DNA from: Fennellomyces sp. T-0311
Lineage: Eukaryota > Mucoromycota > Mucoromycetes > Mucorales > Lichtheimiaceae
Length of the DNA stretch: 64,000 nt
Direction of reading: 5' to 3'
NCBI GenBank assembly: GCA_025266875.1
Contig: JALLLT010000066.1
Span: 62,001-126,000, forward strand
Positions within the stretch are counted from its first letter, which is position 1. Every line of letters starts with the position of its first letter. Shown here one piece after another: positions 48,392-60,600 of this stretch. The translations under genes were made by a program, and so were the position numbers. Under the pieces are notes generated by a model. That model ran no database searches, had not been told where the DNA came from, and saw nothing but the letters and a program-made list of their open reading frames with translations.

Positions 48392-49264
48392 CTACCATGG
48401 GAGCTGTTGTCCGTCGAAAGACAAAAACTTTCCATTAATCTCTGCAGACATTCCTTCAACAATCGAGAGCATTCCAGCAATCGACTGCTCCGGAGTAATT
48501 GGGGCCTTTTCACCGCCCATATCAGTTTGTACCCATCCTGGATGCATGGCCAAAACCACGAAGCCTTCTTCACCAAACTGACTGGCGAATATTCTAGTCA
48601 ACATATTCTCTGCTGCTTTGGACACTCGGTACTATGCAAGTGTGTGTGTGAGAGAGTCCCCCTTTCGGTTTTCGCTGTTGATACATACCGATGCTAGATC
48701 ACCGGCAGTGGTATTATCAATTGATGCAAGAATCGAGGAGATGTTTACAATATGGCGTGTTTTACGCTTGCGAAGCAATGGAAGTAATGCTTGAGTTACA
48801 TTCGATGTACCGACAACATTAGTTTCAAAAACTTGGACGTATTCATCGGCGGTACTATAAAAGTTTACATTAGCTTCGAATAATACGTGATGTGGAAAAA
48901 ATATGTACGTGTTTGTTGCATTGTATTGGTGCCCACCGCCACCGATACCAGCGTTGTTTATCAACACATCAATTCCATCGGGTGCCAGTTGGTGAATCTT
49001 TTCGGCGGCTGTCTATTAATTCTTGTCAGTAGTCTATCCTGCGTATTATAATATAAACAAATGTCGAACCTTGACCGAATCCAAATTTACAGTATCCAGA
49101 GCAATGGCATGAACAGTGTTGCCATCCACCAATGCCTTTAATTTATCTGAACCATCGGGATGACGAGCGCAAGCAATGACTGTGTGTCCTTTGCTAGAGA
49201 GTTGTTTTACAAATTCTAAACCAAGACCTCGAGATGCACCCGTGACAACAAATGTTTGCGACAT
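48392..49264 (-). CDS. Short-chain dehydrogenase/reductase, paralogue C
   Basis: 234 aa in four exons: 49070-49264, 48909-49012, 48689-48854 and 48392-48631. It has the same length, exon sizes and intron phases as paralogue B, with the introns themselves diverged. Motifs are TGASRGLG, NNAG followed by a Gly/His-rich insert (GIGGGGHQ), YRVSK (Tyr about 156) and HPGWVQTDMGG. It ends QLPW. It should be a soluble NAD(P)-dependent carbonyl reductase or dehydrogenase. The foldback element sits just downstream of its stop codon. Confidence 0.93.
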
Positions 49265-50678
49265 ACTGAAAAAATGTATACCCTTGCTCATTAAAAAATT
49301 GTTCCTTTATATGTATAAAGTCAGTTCCAATACCGCGGGCTCTTAGGATGTTGACTTTCAGCGACAGCTACAACTTCCGAATTGACGAAACCCCTGCTAT
49401 ATCCAAGACATTAAATTTAAGTTGTCTTGGTATCTAGTTGAACTTATTATAGGATAAATAAGTGGGAAGGACTCTTTATAGCAACTTTTGCTCTTTATAT
49501 AATAGAACATTCAGTTGCGAGGATGACTAGTAGTTAATGCTGATTTTCAAATTGAGTATACACGTGTACTGACACCGAATAAATGACGAGACATTACGAA
49601 TGCGCGTAATGTTTGTCCCGTGATACGCTCCATGAATTACCTATGATTGACCCTGATCTTTCGTCACTAAAGTCGGGCCACACAAATCGCTTTAAAGGAT
49701 TCTCCCAGAATTGTATAGGAATTATTTGACAGTAGGTGTCCAATACAAAAGAAAAATGTATAGTAGGAGCAAACTGAAAGAGAACAAGGAAAAGAATGGC
49801 GGTCATGCTTCCTTGGGAAAATTGTGCAGTATCTCTGTAGTCACTAAGCTATAATTCGGAAAAACTGAAAGTTATCAATATTTCAAGTGTTGCGGAAATA
49901 TGTATGTAAAGTTTTAATAACAGGACCTGGTGGGCTTGAATCTGCTTTCTACCTCGGCAAGTGATTTCGTCAATACCAAATTCAGCGACTATGCTGCCAT
50001 TCAAAATTGGGTTGCATCAACGCAAATAAAGGACGCAACAATGTTAGAGATGGTTGTCAAGAGTATAAGCGCAAACGACAGAGTTTATCTACGTAATAGT
50101 TGCTTAAAGAGCTGCAGAAGCAGATCGGGCGGCTTTGATGGGTAGATTGGACCCAGTAGCCTATTGATTCCTTACGCTGCTCATTAATGGATGTCTATCC
50201 ATCCAAGATCACTTTTGCTGGCATAATACTTCGACAAACGCATTATCGTGGCTATACCACCCGACCACTTTTTTAGATGGGATGACGACAACGAGTGTCC
50301 GGATAAACTCAATTACAGATGTACTTTGCCTGTGTTAGAATAGAGAGCAGAGGCTGGTGGCATTATCCGTCTCTAGCACTTGCGATACGATCAATTGCGT
50401 TAACCTCTGCGATCAATTCCTGCATAGGAACATTTGTTGCGATGGTAACTGACAAGTTCAGTATCGGATGCTATTGCTATCGCTTTAATATTAGTTCACA
50501 GCGCGTCTTATATAATAGTATGAGCTGTCTACTATAAGCAAAAGGATATGACGTATTAAAGCAAAGGTAGTTGATGCACGCGAATAAGGTAAAGTCCCAA
50601 CGGTTCGTGCAACTGCGCGTGGTGATTTTATAATTTCAAAACCGAAACAATAAGCTGTTGCTCCCCTTTTTACTCACA
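49265..50678. other. Intergenic region with scattered coding-like traces
   Basis: About 1.4 kb. The plus strand at 49922-50145 and 50228-50342 reads protein-like stretches (VASTQIKDATMLEMVVK, and later IPPDHFFRWDDDNECPDKL), separated by stops without a workable intron. The minus strand near 50365-50450 also reads a plausible stretch. They look like fragments of decayed genes. I recognise no family. Confidence 0.4.
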
Positions 50679-53076
50679 ATGTCCACAAAGAAATTAATCA
50701 ACGAACTCGACAAAAGGCTCCAAAAGCTACACTTACTCCACGATGAAATCGGCACAGCAAGCGACAAACAAGACGAACAATTACGAGCATTATTCAATTC
50801 AATGTTACACGTTGCCGATCAGCATTATGATCAAGTAGCAAGCGAACGAGATACAATCGAAGCCGATATCAAATCAGAATACCAACGCATCTCCGTCCTG
50901 AAACGATTGATGGGCGAATACGTTGATGACAGTGTCACCTATAACAATTCGTTGCTATCGACCTTACAGGACCTGAAAGTTGAAAGAGAAATTGTGGAAA
51001 AGGTCAGCCTTTTTGTTCAAACCTTCATGTTTTTAACTGGTCATTAATCCGATCGATAATAATCGTATAGCATTATCAAAAGCGCCTTGATGGAGTCATT
51101 GGTAAATGTTTGACTTTAATAACATCCGTGGTCTGACAGCAACACGGATTACCATAGAACTACAGCAGGAGATCAACAGCTTTGTCGATAGCCTTGAGAG
51201 TTTCGTGAACCGTGGACTTGTCGTTCACGAAAACATTGACGTATCGCTGCCAGCCGTTACAGCTCTGGAGGAGGAAATACGCAGATGCCAAAACGAACAC
51301 GTAATTCATTATGCACATCACGCAGTAGCCAAAAAAAAAGACTCATATTTGCATTGACTTAGCGCGCGAGAAAGCAGCGTGTTAACGAAAGTGCGCGACG
51401 CATGATTGACTTGTGGCTCATGCTTGGCCTGGCGCCCCAAAACGACCGAGATAGCGCCATGTATCAACTGCACGACGAAATTCCTGAATCCGAAAAGAGC
51501 CAGCTCTATGCTGAATTAATAAAGGACGACGGCCTTGAATATATTGCGCAGCGGATTACAGAGGTAAGTTGATTTCTATGCATGAAAGAAGCGTAGCCCA
51601 CATGTCAATTACAGCTGGAGGACACGAGGCAAGAACGCGAATTCCGGAGACAGGAGGTGATCCAGCAGTTAAACCACCTGTGGGAGCGTCTTAAAATACC
51701 AGCCGAAGAGCGCCAAGTATTTCTGGCTGGAACCAACGGATTGAAAACGGAGGACATTGAGAAGGTAGCGCAGGCATGGCTGCTCGCATAGCGCGATTAC
51801 TCACTATCTATCCAGTTCGAAGTTGAGCTGGGTCGGTTAATGAAGCTCAAGGCTGAGCGTATCGAAGAGTTTATATACGATGCCCGGCAAGATATCAACC
51901 GGTTGTGGGACCAATTGTACATGTCAATAGAGGAGCGGCAGGCATTCGTGCCGGCATTCAGTCGTAAGTGATATGCCGATCCATATCGACGTGTTGTTGA
52001 AACGTGAGAATAGCCGAGTACAGTGATGAGGCTCTTGAGCTTCACGAGAACGAGATTGCTAGGTTGCGTCAACTGATCCAGGACCGCAAGTTCATCCTAG
52101 AAAAAGTAGATGCGCATATGAAGCTTCTGGAAGAGATCAACGATTTCAAGGTAAGGTGATGGACCGTTCTCTGGTAGGATAGCAGCTCAAACACCCGTTA
52201 GGAAACAACAAATGATCCTTCGCGTCTGTTTGGCAAAGGTCGCCGTGATCCTGGCCGATTGCTCCGGGAAGAGAAGTTCCGCAAGAGGATTGCCCGTGAG
52301 TTACCCAAGGTAGACCTTGAATAAGCCTTAGATTCGGCAGCAATCCATTGACGCGGTGTCTTAGAGCAAAGACGAGTTGGTGGCGGCGTTGCTCGAATAC
52401 GAGGTGACCACAGGGACATCTTTCTGCGTGTATGGCAAGCCATACATCAGGGAAATAACGGCTGACGAGAACTCTAATCCGAAAAAGAAAAAGGTGAGTG
52501 TGAAGGTTACCAAGGTGGGTATATTGCTCAATTTCCATCAGATCAACACGAGCGCTGCAGGACCATCCGCTGACAAAGGGAAGGGTAAGCAACGGCGATT
52601 ACGCTACGGCGATGACGAGGACGATCTGTGCTATAGCAGAGCTGCCACCAGTCCGGGATACAAGTCACCTAGCATGCGATACGCATTCCGGACGCCACAG
52701 CCGGCGCGTACGTTCGACTTTAACACTCGCCTTGCTGAACGGAGTCGGCGGCTTCGGGCAATGCGAGACGAGTCGCCGGATGAGCCCAGCATCCTGCACC
52801 ACGTTCGCGAAAACAACATACGCAAGCGAAAGGCGAATGCGCTGAGGAACGGGAAGAAGCTGCGACACAGCAGCAGCAGCAGTGACCATACGCTGGAGAG
52901 TCTTTTTTCGGACAGGATACCGGACGAGAACACAGCACCGTCGGAGCCAGGCTCTGAAATGGGGGGCATTGTGTTCCAACAACAACCACCCAAAACGCTG
53001 AGTGATGATGATCTCTCCCTCAACATTGATATCTTTGACGATGGGCCGGAACTGAGCGACCTCTCAGACGAACTGT

Positions 53077-53078
<2 letters not shown>
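50679..53078 (+). CDS. ASE1: Microtubule crosslinker Ase1/PRC1/MAP65
   Basis: About 651 aa in nine exons: 50679-51002, 51071-51101, 51158-51300, 51363-51563, 51615-51764, 51816-51963, 52014-52150, 52202-52309 and 52365-53078. Ase1 bundles antiparallel microtubules at the anaphase spindle midzone. The N-terminal two-thirds is long coiled-coil spectrin-like rod. The conserved microtubule-binding region holds EEFIYDARQDINRLWDQLY and then GRRDPGRLLREEKFRKRI. The C-terminus is basic/Ser-rich and disordered, with Cdk-like sites, and ends in an acidic tail. An in-frame 48-bp segment (52494-52541) begins GTGAGT and ends CAG, so it may be an intron, giving 635 aa. The start at 50679 is preferred to 50658. 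Confidence 0.92.

Positions 53079-53112
<34 letters not shown>
53079..53112. repeat. AC dinucleotide microsatellite
   Basis: A pure run of 17 AC units directly after the Ase1 stop codon, inside the shared 3' region between Ase1 and the convergent cytochrome b5 gene. Confidence 0.97.
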
Positions 53113-53114
<2 letters not shown>

Positions 53115-53214
53115 CCCATCCTGCCTCTTGTATATTCTTTCAACTTTTCATCCTTTATAAATAGTAACAAAATGCAGTGAAGATATGCCTCTAAAGGTGG
53201 TACATTATCTAGAA

Positions 53215-53795
53215 TTAAGCAAAGAAGCGGAAGTAGGCCCATGCAACGATGATAGCCAATGGAATTAGGATGCGCAGGGCACTATACGCACAAAGAAAAC
53301 CCGGATCAGCAGTCTGCCTCTCGCGCTCTCTCTCTATCTCGCCCACTTTCCCAATGAACTTACTTTCCCTGGGGTGCCGAGCTGGACGATACGGTGGTGG
53401 AAGAGGGAGTGGGTGCGACGGGCGCAGACTACATATCCAAACCGTTAGGACGCAACGGCATAAACCACGGCGCTTACAATATCACGTTACCGCAGGATCA
53501 ACGTCGCCGATATAGTATTTCTCCAAGAGTTCTCGTGCATCTTCAGAATGCCCAACATCATCAAAAGGTCCGGTGGCATCCTTGGCTCCTTCATCGATTA
53601 AAACCTCTTCGCCACCAGGATGCTAATGGCCCAAAACTAGTCAGCACGGTGCATTCGCGTATTTTCTTTGTTGTCACGTACTTCATCAACAAAGGCGGTA
53701 ATGTCATACACCTTGCCGCTAATGACCATGTACAGGTCATTTCGAGTGTTGTGCTTGGCAATTTCTTCGTAGGAGAACAGCTTCACTTCAGACAT
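53215..53795 (-). CDS. Cytochrome b5, tail-anchored
   Basis: 125 aa in four exons: 53682-53795, 53491-53622, 53364-53428 and 53215-53281, with introns of 59, 62 and 82 bp. Haem-binding core with the HPGGEEVL motif (first axial His, just after an intron) and [12 protein letters not shown] (second axial His), followed by KYYIGDVD. A Ser/Thr/Pro linker ([12 protein letters not shown]) leads to a C-terminal hydrophobic helix of about 17 residues ending YFRFFA, which predicts ER-membrane tail anchoring. It donates electrons to fatty acid desaturases, sterol enzymes or P450s. It is convergent with Ase1. Confidence 0.95.
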
Positions 53796-54594
53796 GATGA
53801 CGGAAAAGGAGAGAGAAAGTTATCTCAACAGGAAGGCAGCCTTCTTCGGACACAGAAATATGGGCGCGTCCGTGGCTTGTTTATGGAGCCCAACCACAGC
53901 TGACAAGCGCTTGTGTCACTCCACATATTCAGGCACGTTTGATTACAGTGTGAAAATCAGGCAGTTGCGTGGAAAAGCATCGGAAAGCAGTGTTTCTTTT
54001 TATTCTGTCGCCATGGTAGCGGATCAAGGCAGCCGTCGTGTTTGTCTTGGCTGAATTAATGCGGTCGATCGGGGAACTTGTTGCCGTTCACCACTGCATT
54101 AGATAGCCATCGATCCTCAATAACTACTTGCATGATTTCATCATTATTTATTAGTCATGGCTCATAGCTGCATCGAGTGCACAAGTGTCAATTTTTTGTT
54201 AGCGATGGCGTCGCATGTACGACTGACATGCAGGAAGAATGTTCATCCGACTTCCGAGCGCGCCCCGCGTCGACATGCCATCGTTTTCTTATTCTCGGCT
54301 CTATTAGATCTAGATCTGACGATTGGGATATCTGCAGTTGTGTCGCCATGACGCCTTTAACGCATGCGGTATATCTCGATATGTTCCAGCAGCGGCGACA
54401 CAGTACGCAAAAGCGTTGCGTACATCAAGATATTCGACCACCAAGCAGGTCCGTAGCAGTAGAAAGCTTTTCAATGCATTTGCTCAGCACGGCTGCTCTG
54501 TCCGTAGCGAAAGAATCGTGAGCTATGGCTGGTTCGGCAGGAATTTAAACATATTTTTTCAAAGCCGCTGTCTTTGAGCTTCAATCTTCATAAA
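53796..54594. other. Intergenic region between cytochrome b5 and CSL4 promoters
   Basis: About 0.8 kb, divergent promoter region. The frames at 54157-54577 show no family features. Nothing else seen. Confidence 0.6.
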
Positions 54595-55385
54595 ATGGAA
54601 ACCACAGCAGTAACGCCCGGCCAGCGATTAGGATACGCAGAGGATTACATTGCAGGTGCCGGCACCTACGAACGCGACGGGATTCTATATGCCAGTGTTG
54701 TTGGTTTACGATCGGTTGGATCGGCCGCTGATGGCGAGGTAAAATTCAACAACAACCTTTGATCCACCATGATTTCAGCCAAACTCAAATGGATCTAAGC
54801 AGTTGCCAACAATGACCGTGTCACGAGAAAAAGAACAATCAGCAGTACCCGAAGTTGGCAGCGTGGTATGTTGCATGGCTATGTGTCGGCGATCTATCCA
54901 TTCACTCTTTTTTTTTCCAGATCACTGGTAAGGTTGTGCGCGTTGCACCACACAATGCCGTGATTGCCATTATGGTAGTGGGTGATACGCCCTGCCGAGA
55001 AGATTTTATGGGGGCCATCCGGTAAAGGAGTGAAGATAGGATAACAGAGGATCGTGTACTGATGTCACACCGCGTATAGGACGCAGGATGTTCGCGCAGT
55101 AGAAAAAGACAAGGTCAAAATTTACGACTCGTTTCGACCAGGCGACATTGTTCGTGCTGAAGTGATTTCTCTTGGTGATGCTCGCTCGTACTACTTATCC
55201 ACAGCCAAGAACGAATTGGGCGTCATATTCGCCACCAGTGTAGCAGGTAAGCGCCCGCCCGTCGATTGCTTGTGTGTACTGATTCCGCTGCAATAGGCGC
55301 CACCATGATACCCATTTCATGGCGAGAAATGCAATGCCCCAAGACCAAAACGATCGAATATCGAAAATGTGCAAAGCCCTTTTGA
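54595..55385 (+). CDS. CSL4: Exosome cap subunit Csl4
   Basis: 195 aa in five exons: 54595-54738, 54779-54865, 54921-55021, 55080-55246 and 55297-55385, with introns of 40-58 bp. Csl4 (EXOSC1) is one of three S1/KH cap proteins on the nine-subunit RNA exosome ring. The N-terminal domain has TPGQRLG and GAGTYERDG. The S1 RNA-binding domain includes DSFRPGDIVRAEVISLGDARSYYLST, a diagnostic segment. The C-terminal zinc-ribbon-like part has MIPISWREMQCPKT with YRKCAKPF, leaving only two Cys, as in several fungal Csl4 proteins. It is convergent with the next gene. Confidence 0.93.
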
Positions 55386-55476
55386 AACTGTAAATAAACG
55401 GATCACCTTTTTTCTTATGTTGTACAGTTTCATCCGCAAACAATAAACAACCCTCCTTTTTTTGGCTCCACTGGAT

Positions 55477-56102
55477 TCATTGGCACTCCATCAAGCTGCT
55501 GAGGATTGTTCGGTTGTTAGCGTCGAACCCCACTATCCGTGCATCACACAACGACCGGCTGCTCGCCGGAACCCACACCCCGCCTTGCTGGCGTACTAAA
55601 TGTGGTAATGTACGTAAAAGGTGTGGATTCGCCAAAGTGATTGTAGGATTTACCCACACTATGATCCCATCAAGCTGCACTGCCTTGAGAACGGTGCCAA
55701 ACCTTGGTTCGAGCTCAACAGCAGGAACGACCTGTACTACGGCGGAAACATCGAGAAATGCATCGCGTGAAACGTTCGAATATGCGCATATTTGTGGTTG
55801 CTGGTTGACGGCGACGCGTAAGCTATGGACGGACCAAACGAAGTCTGTCAACGTATCCATGTCGTTTGAAGCGGTGATGATTGTGTAAGGGGTTGCATCA
55901 TTGACTATGGATGGCGCTTTCAAAATATGACTTAATATTACGATCTGAAAGGAAGCATACCTGATGCATCTCGGTATTCGGACGTGTTTGTTGTGATAAA
56001 TATAAGAAAGCATGCAGAAAATGCCATAATAATTTGGATGGCGAGTATCTGTCGCAAAAGACTTCGCGGAGAGCTGGAAAGATAACGCGATACTAAAGGC
56101 AT
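55477..56102 (-). CDS. Type II membrane protein, possible glycosyltransferase-like, unassigned
   Basis: 193 aa in two exons, 55961-56102 and 55477-55916, with a 44-bp intron using an AAAG acceptor. A basic N-terminus (RYLSSSPRSLLRQ) is followed by one hydrophobic helix at about residues 18-37, so the rest should be lumenal or extracellular. The lumenal part reads YTIITASNDMDTLTDFVWSV, then several beta-strand-like segments (DGIIVWVNPTITL). It looks like a small alpha/beta nucleotide-sugar-dependent fold, but no DXD motif is clear and I cannot name the family. It ends MECQ. Convergent with CSL4. Confidence 0.6.
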
Positions 56103-56281
56103 GCTTTTTAGAGTAAAGAAAAACAAAAAGAAAACGCTTTGTTTTCCAGATTCCTGCGTTCAAAAAACTAAAAAAATAATGCGGACTTTCAAGTGGAACC
56201 ATCAAAACTTGTACCTGTCTGATGCAAAAGCTTCATATCTTCTCTTTTTCCCTTTCTACTTTTACTTTCGTACATAGAACC

Positions 56282-57625
56282 ATGACATTCGTCGACGATT
56301 TTCCGAGCGGCTTCTTCTTCATTCGTACCCGAGACCGAGACATAGCCATCGACGTAAATGGAGGAGACATGACGGTAACGATGCACTCCCAACTTGTTAT
56401 GCATGATCGAGCAACTTATCTTGGAGAACAGAACGACGCCAATATAATCATATGGACTCAGGTTAGGCGAGGGCCGCACATTTTGATTTTATACGCTAAT
56501 TCTCGAGCAGAAAATGACGGATAGCATCAACCAGGTATGGCTGTCAGTTTACATGGAATACATCAGAGCCGCTGACTATTATACATCAGCTTTGGATGCA
56601 TGAGGACGGTTTTCTGATCAACAAAAAGTCCGGACTGGGTACGTCAATGAAGGCAAGAACGTGGAGCCATCTTTTTTTAACAATGTCGTATTTATAGTTA
56701 TGGACGTCAAAGGAGGTGAGGGACACCGTTGTAATCCCCATAGACTCGATTAAACTGATCGGCAACCTTGCTTCAGGGGACCTGAAGAAGGATAAATCCC
56801 TTATACAATACGCTCGCAAAGCTGGCTTGGCAGTAAATCAACGATGGGCCTACCGCGACGGATATATTTTTCCGCATGCTGCTCCGCATTTAGTGTTGGA
56901 TATTCGGGTAAGAACATGAACGGGCACCAAACTGAACACTAGATCACACGTTTTAAACACATGGCTGATCCACAGGGTGGGGATTTTAAAGAAGGAAGCA
57001 ACGTCTTTCTTACTACAAAAGTTCCAAACAGCTCTACACAGCAATGGGCCATTCAACCTTTTGAAAGTCAACGATCACAACAAGACTTAACCTTGTTACG
57101 ACCGCCCATCAGTAAAGTTTTGCCTGTATATTTTGATGCATAACCGGCAATAATCACTAACTTGGGTCAGATGAGAGGCATTTCGAATTTCCCAGACCGG
57201 AACAAATCTTTGACTTTTACCGAATCGTATACCTTGAACGTAAAGCAGATTTGACTCCTGAAGAATTGGCAGGCGCTGCTGCCTTCAAAGTAAGTTTATG
57301 AAGATCGTTACATGGTTTTTCCGACACGTCAATTATTGTATAGGGGATCAAAATGTTTGTGCTCGAACAAAAACGGAAAAACGATGCAATTAGTGTTCCA
57401 CATGCGCGGGAGTCACTTCAACTTCTTGTCGCTCAAGAGGTCCGATAGCCTTAATTCAGGAGTTTGGGGATAAACGGCTAAATGGAACCTTTTTTTCTTG
57501 TCTAGGCAAAACGATTATTGGCTGATAATGCCGCCGCGGCGCAGCAGATAGCCACGTCGCAACTCATGTATATGGCTGAACAAGCAGCTGCAAGTTACTT
57601 TTCGCGAGAGTATGAAATGTCTTGA
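56282..57625 (+). CDS. Ricin-type beta-trefoil protein with helical C-terminus
   Basis: 271 aa in ten exons: 56282-56374, 56432-56461, 56511-56534, 56590-56638, 56698-56715, 56777-56907, 56976-57111, 57171-57289, 57344-57439 and 57506-57625. Three beta-trefoil units are visible: FFFIRTRDRDIAIDVNGG with IIIWTQ, then GFLINKKSGLVMDVKGG with SLIQY, then YIFPHAAPHLVLDIRGG with TQQWAI. The C-terminal 75 residues are helical, beginning FDFYRIVYLERKADLTPEELAGAA. There is no signal peptide, so it is likely cytosolic. Related fungal proteins are uncharacterised lectin-like proteins; sugar binding is inference. Five exons are under 50 nt. Intron 1 is 57 bp and in frame, so retention would add 19 residues. 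Confidence 0.82.
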
Positions 57626-60600
57626 TACCATTACACGGATATTCTATACACATCCCGCCAATAAACTCAACTATCCTTAAAATACCTGACGTTTCTTTTT
57701 CAATCACGCAAATGCTGATTAAGAAAGGAGAACGAATCATACCCGATTCTTGAATGGATGCTTGTGGTTACCATGGGTTGGGATTTGTTCGGAACTTCCG
57801 AGTTATGCATCCATGGCAGCAATCTGTTCAATAGTGTGAATCTTTAATCGAAATATGTGCACTTACGCCCTGGATGTCATTATATGGCTGGCTAAACAAT
57901 GTTAGCGCCGCTTTGCAATAACCTTTTAGTTTATTTTTCTTTGTTTAAACTAGCATATATATTCTGAGGTAACTGAATGTCCCACCTTGGCAAAGGATGC
58001 ATGGATGTTTAGAACCTTAATATTTTTGTCAAACTATGAGCAGATCATACTGATTTACTTTATGCAGACTGGCGACCGAGCTGAAAGTATGTTTTGGGAT
58101 TGGTTCCTGCTCACCGAATGATGCGGCACAATATTATTCGTAAGGTTTCTTATACGCAAGCGTAACACTAATTACATATTTTGCGAACTTTTTTTTTTAC
58201 TAAAGCGTCCACTTTCGGTGACACAAATTTGGAATTTGGTGCTGCAGCGCATCATCGGGAAATGTTTTGCTTAGCACTTGATTTTTAGTAGCACTTTTTA
58301 CGTTGGCGGTAACTTTAAAGTCCATTGTATGATTTGTATTTTTTGTCTCTTTGGTGTTCCATGCTTCTTGGTTCGTTAGTTCATACGTCTGCTTTTACAT
58401 CAACTTCCTTGTGATAGCAATAATATATACGTGATTTGGCACAAAAGCCAATGTAAAGGATAATAGAATTACTATATTAGAATCAAGACCCACGTATAAC
58501 CTGAAAGGGTAGATACTACACTGTCTCTTTTTTTCTCGCTTTAAAGTCTCTGGTTTATTATATGATCACTTTGTGTAAATTTAAGCAAAAAGGATATGGC
58601 GCCTGTATGTCTTTAATCTGTGCTTAAACTTGATGGATGCCTTGTATCTTTGGTTAACGAAGTTCTCTCTTTGGTTATATTCATCACTGTGTCATCAGCA
58701 TTCAAGAGAATTTTCGAAAAATATAATGCGCTATCATAATGTTCACCCGTATCTGCTACTTTCATGATGAAATGGGCCCCTGCGCGTCCCAGACTTTGAC
58801 CTTCTTACCAGCCTATTTTGCAAAACATTTCATTGTCAACACCTTGAGCTGATGCTTCGACCATTGCTCTTTCTGTCCCTTTAGTATGTGGCCGCTATGT
58901 AGGAGTAGATGATCGGACAGAAGTCGTGGAATAGCGTGGTGAAGAGATGGTTGTTGAAGTCGTCGTCGGGATGTAAGATCATAAATTTCAGGCCTTTGAG
59001 TTTCACTGGCACTATTGAGAAACAACATACCAAGGATTTCTATCAGACTCGTTAACCATAACGGTGTTTTCCTTCGATGGACTAGCTTATCCAACTCCAT
59101 GAAACTTATGCGCCTATAAACTGGTGGTATCTGCTGGTTTTCTACATTGCTACTTCTCGGCTTTCAAGAAGCAGTCGCGTGGTTGGCTTTGGTACGGGTT
59201 GCTTCATACCCGTACAAAATGTCGGTATTGTGTAGCACGCACCCCCAAGCGCTTTTATTAATGCGCTGAAAACAGTGGCTTTGTAGTTCGTGGCATGCCT
59301 TGAAACTGGCGCTTTGTGTTTATCTGTGGGCGTTTAATCCTACGTATGTATATGGGATACCAAAGACGAATTATCTTTGCTTACGAGTACGAGAGACTGT
59401 GATCCGAAATCTTGTAATGAAAGCACTCTTGCTTTTGATCCGAATTGGTGCTGCCCAAGCATACGTTTTGCGGATAGTTCATTTCATCCCATTTATTGTT
59501 TCGTCAATCATTTCTTGCGTTTCAGCTGGACAATCCAAGTAGTTACATTTGTCACCGCGATCCTTGATTAACTTGTTTAATACTTCGTAATTACTGCATG
59601 CCATTATCATTTCATTATGAGATATAACCCTAGAAAATTTATCCCCCGCGCCATCGGCTGTTCCTGCTTGTAACTACTTTGTGTTTCGCACCGTAGGCCT
59701 GGTTTTGATATGTTCCCGACTTTTGGTTGTCTGATAATTGAATGTATGACTAGATTAGCTATTAAAATATTTTTTCTGTGTTATAAATGATATCCACGTT
59801 TCACAGAGAGGTGTACACTCATATTAGGCACGGAGTTATCCTCTCATAGTTAAGAAAGTTCTACGTTGAGCTGGTTGGAAGATATATGTGCTTACGTTTC
59901 ATATCCTTGGAATGTTGCCGGCTCACAGTATGACAACTGCTTTCATCTGACAGGGAACAGTAGAACCTAAACAGACAGCTATCTTCATGTGCGTACGTAT
60001 ATACAAAAATTTCTTATTGTGATACTTCCGATTTACATTCCTTGCAGGTTACTATTTCGCTCTCTTTTTTGTGCCATTCTTTGTTATTGATTACCTTGGT
60101 CACGGTACGTATCCATTTAGTCAAACTGATGGTGGATGTTACAGCTAATCGCTGTCTGTGGAACCAGACTTCGGGGCTAATCTTTACACCACCTCTTTCT
60201 CGTTTTCTCTCTGTAATAATAGTTGTCGTGCGAACGAGTTACGAGATCTCAACCTGACCGCCATATTCGTAATGGGATGGTTGTAGAGTCCGCGTAAAGA
60301 CCTCGTTACTTCTTATCTATCTTTACCGTTTGATGGGTTTGATTTCTAGTTGGATGACAGCAAAGTCGCTTTTGCATGTATTGTTGAAGGAACTTGCTCG
60401 TAATAGAAAGATATTGTATCATAATAAAGGCTCTTTCCAAACTCTGTACTGCTCGTGGAATGCTTAAGCAGCATATGTCTGCGTTCCTCGCCTTTTACAA
60501 ATACATAGGACCCCTACTAGCAAGCACTGGATGAGAAAAATTATTGGGATGAAAAAAAAAGAGAGGAAGTTTTACTATCAACCTATATGTAGTCGAATTG

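Noticed and set aside
52631..53242. 203-codon minus-strand frame across the end of Ase1
   Set aside because: Its Val-Cys repeat is the translated AC microsatellite, and the rest is antisense to Ase1.
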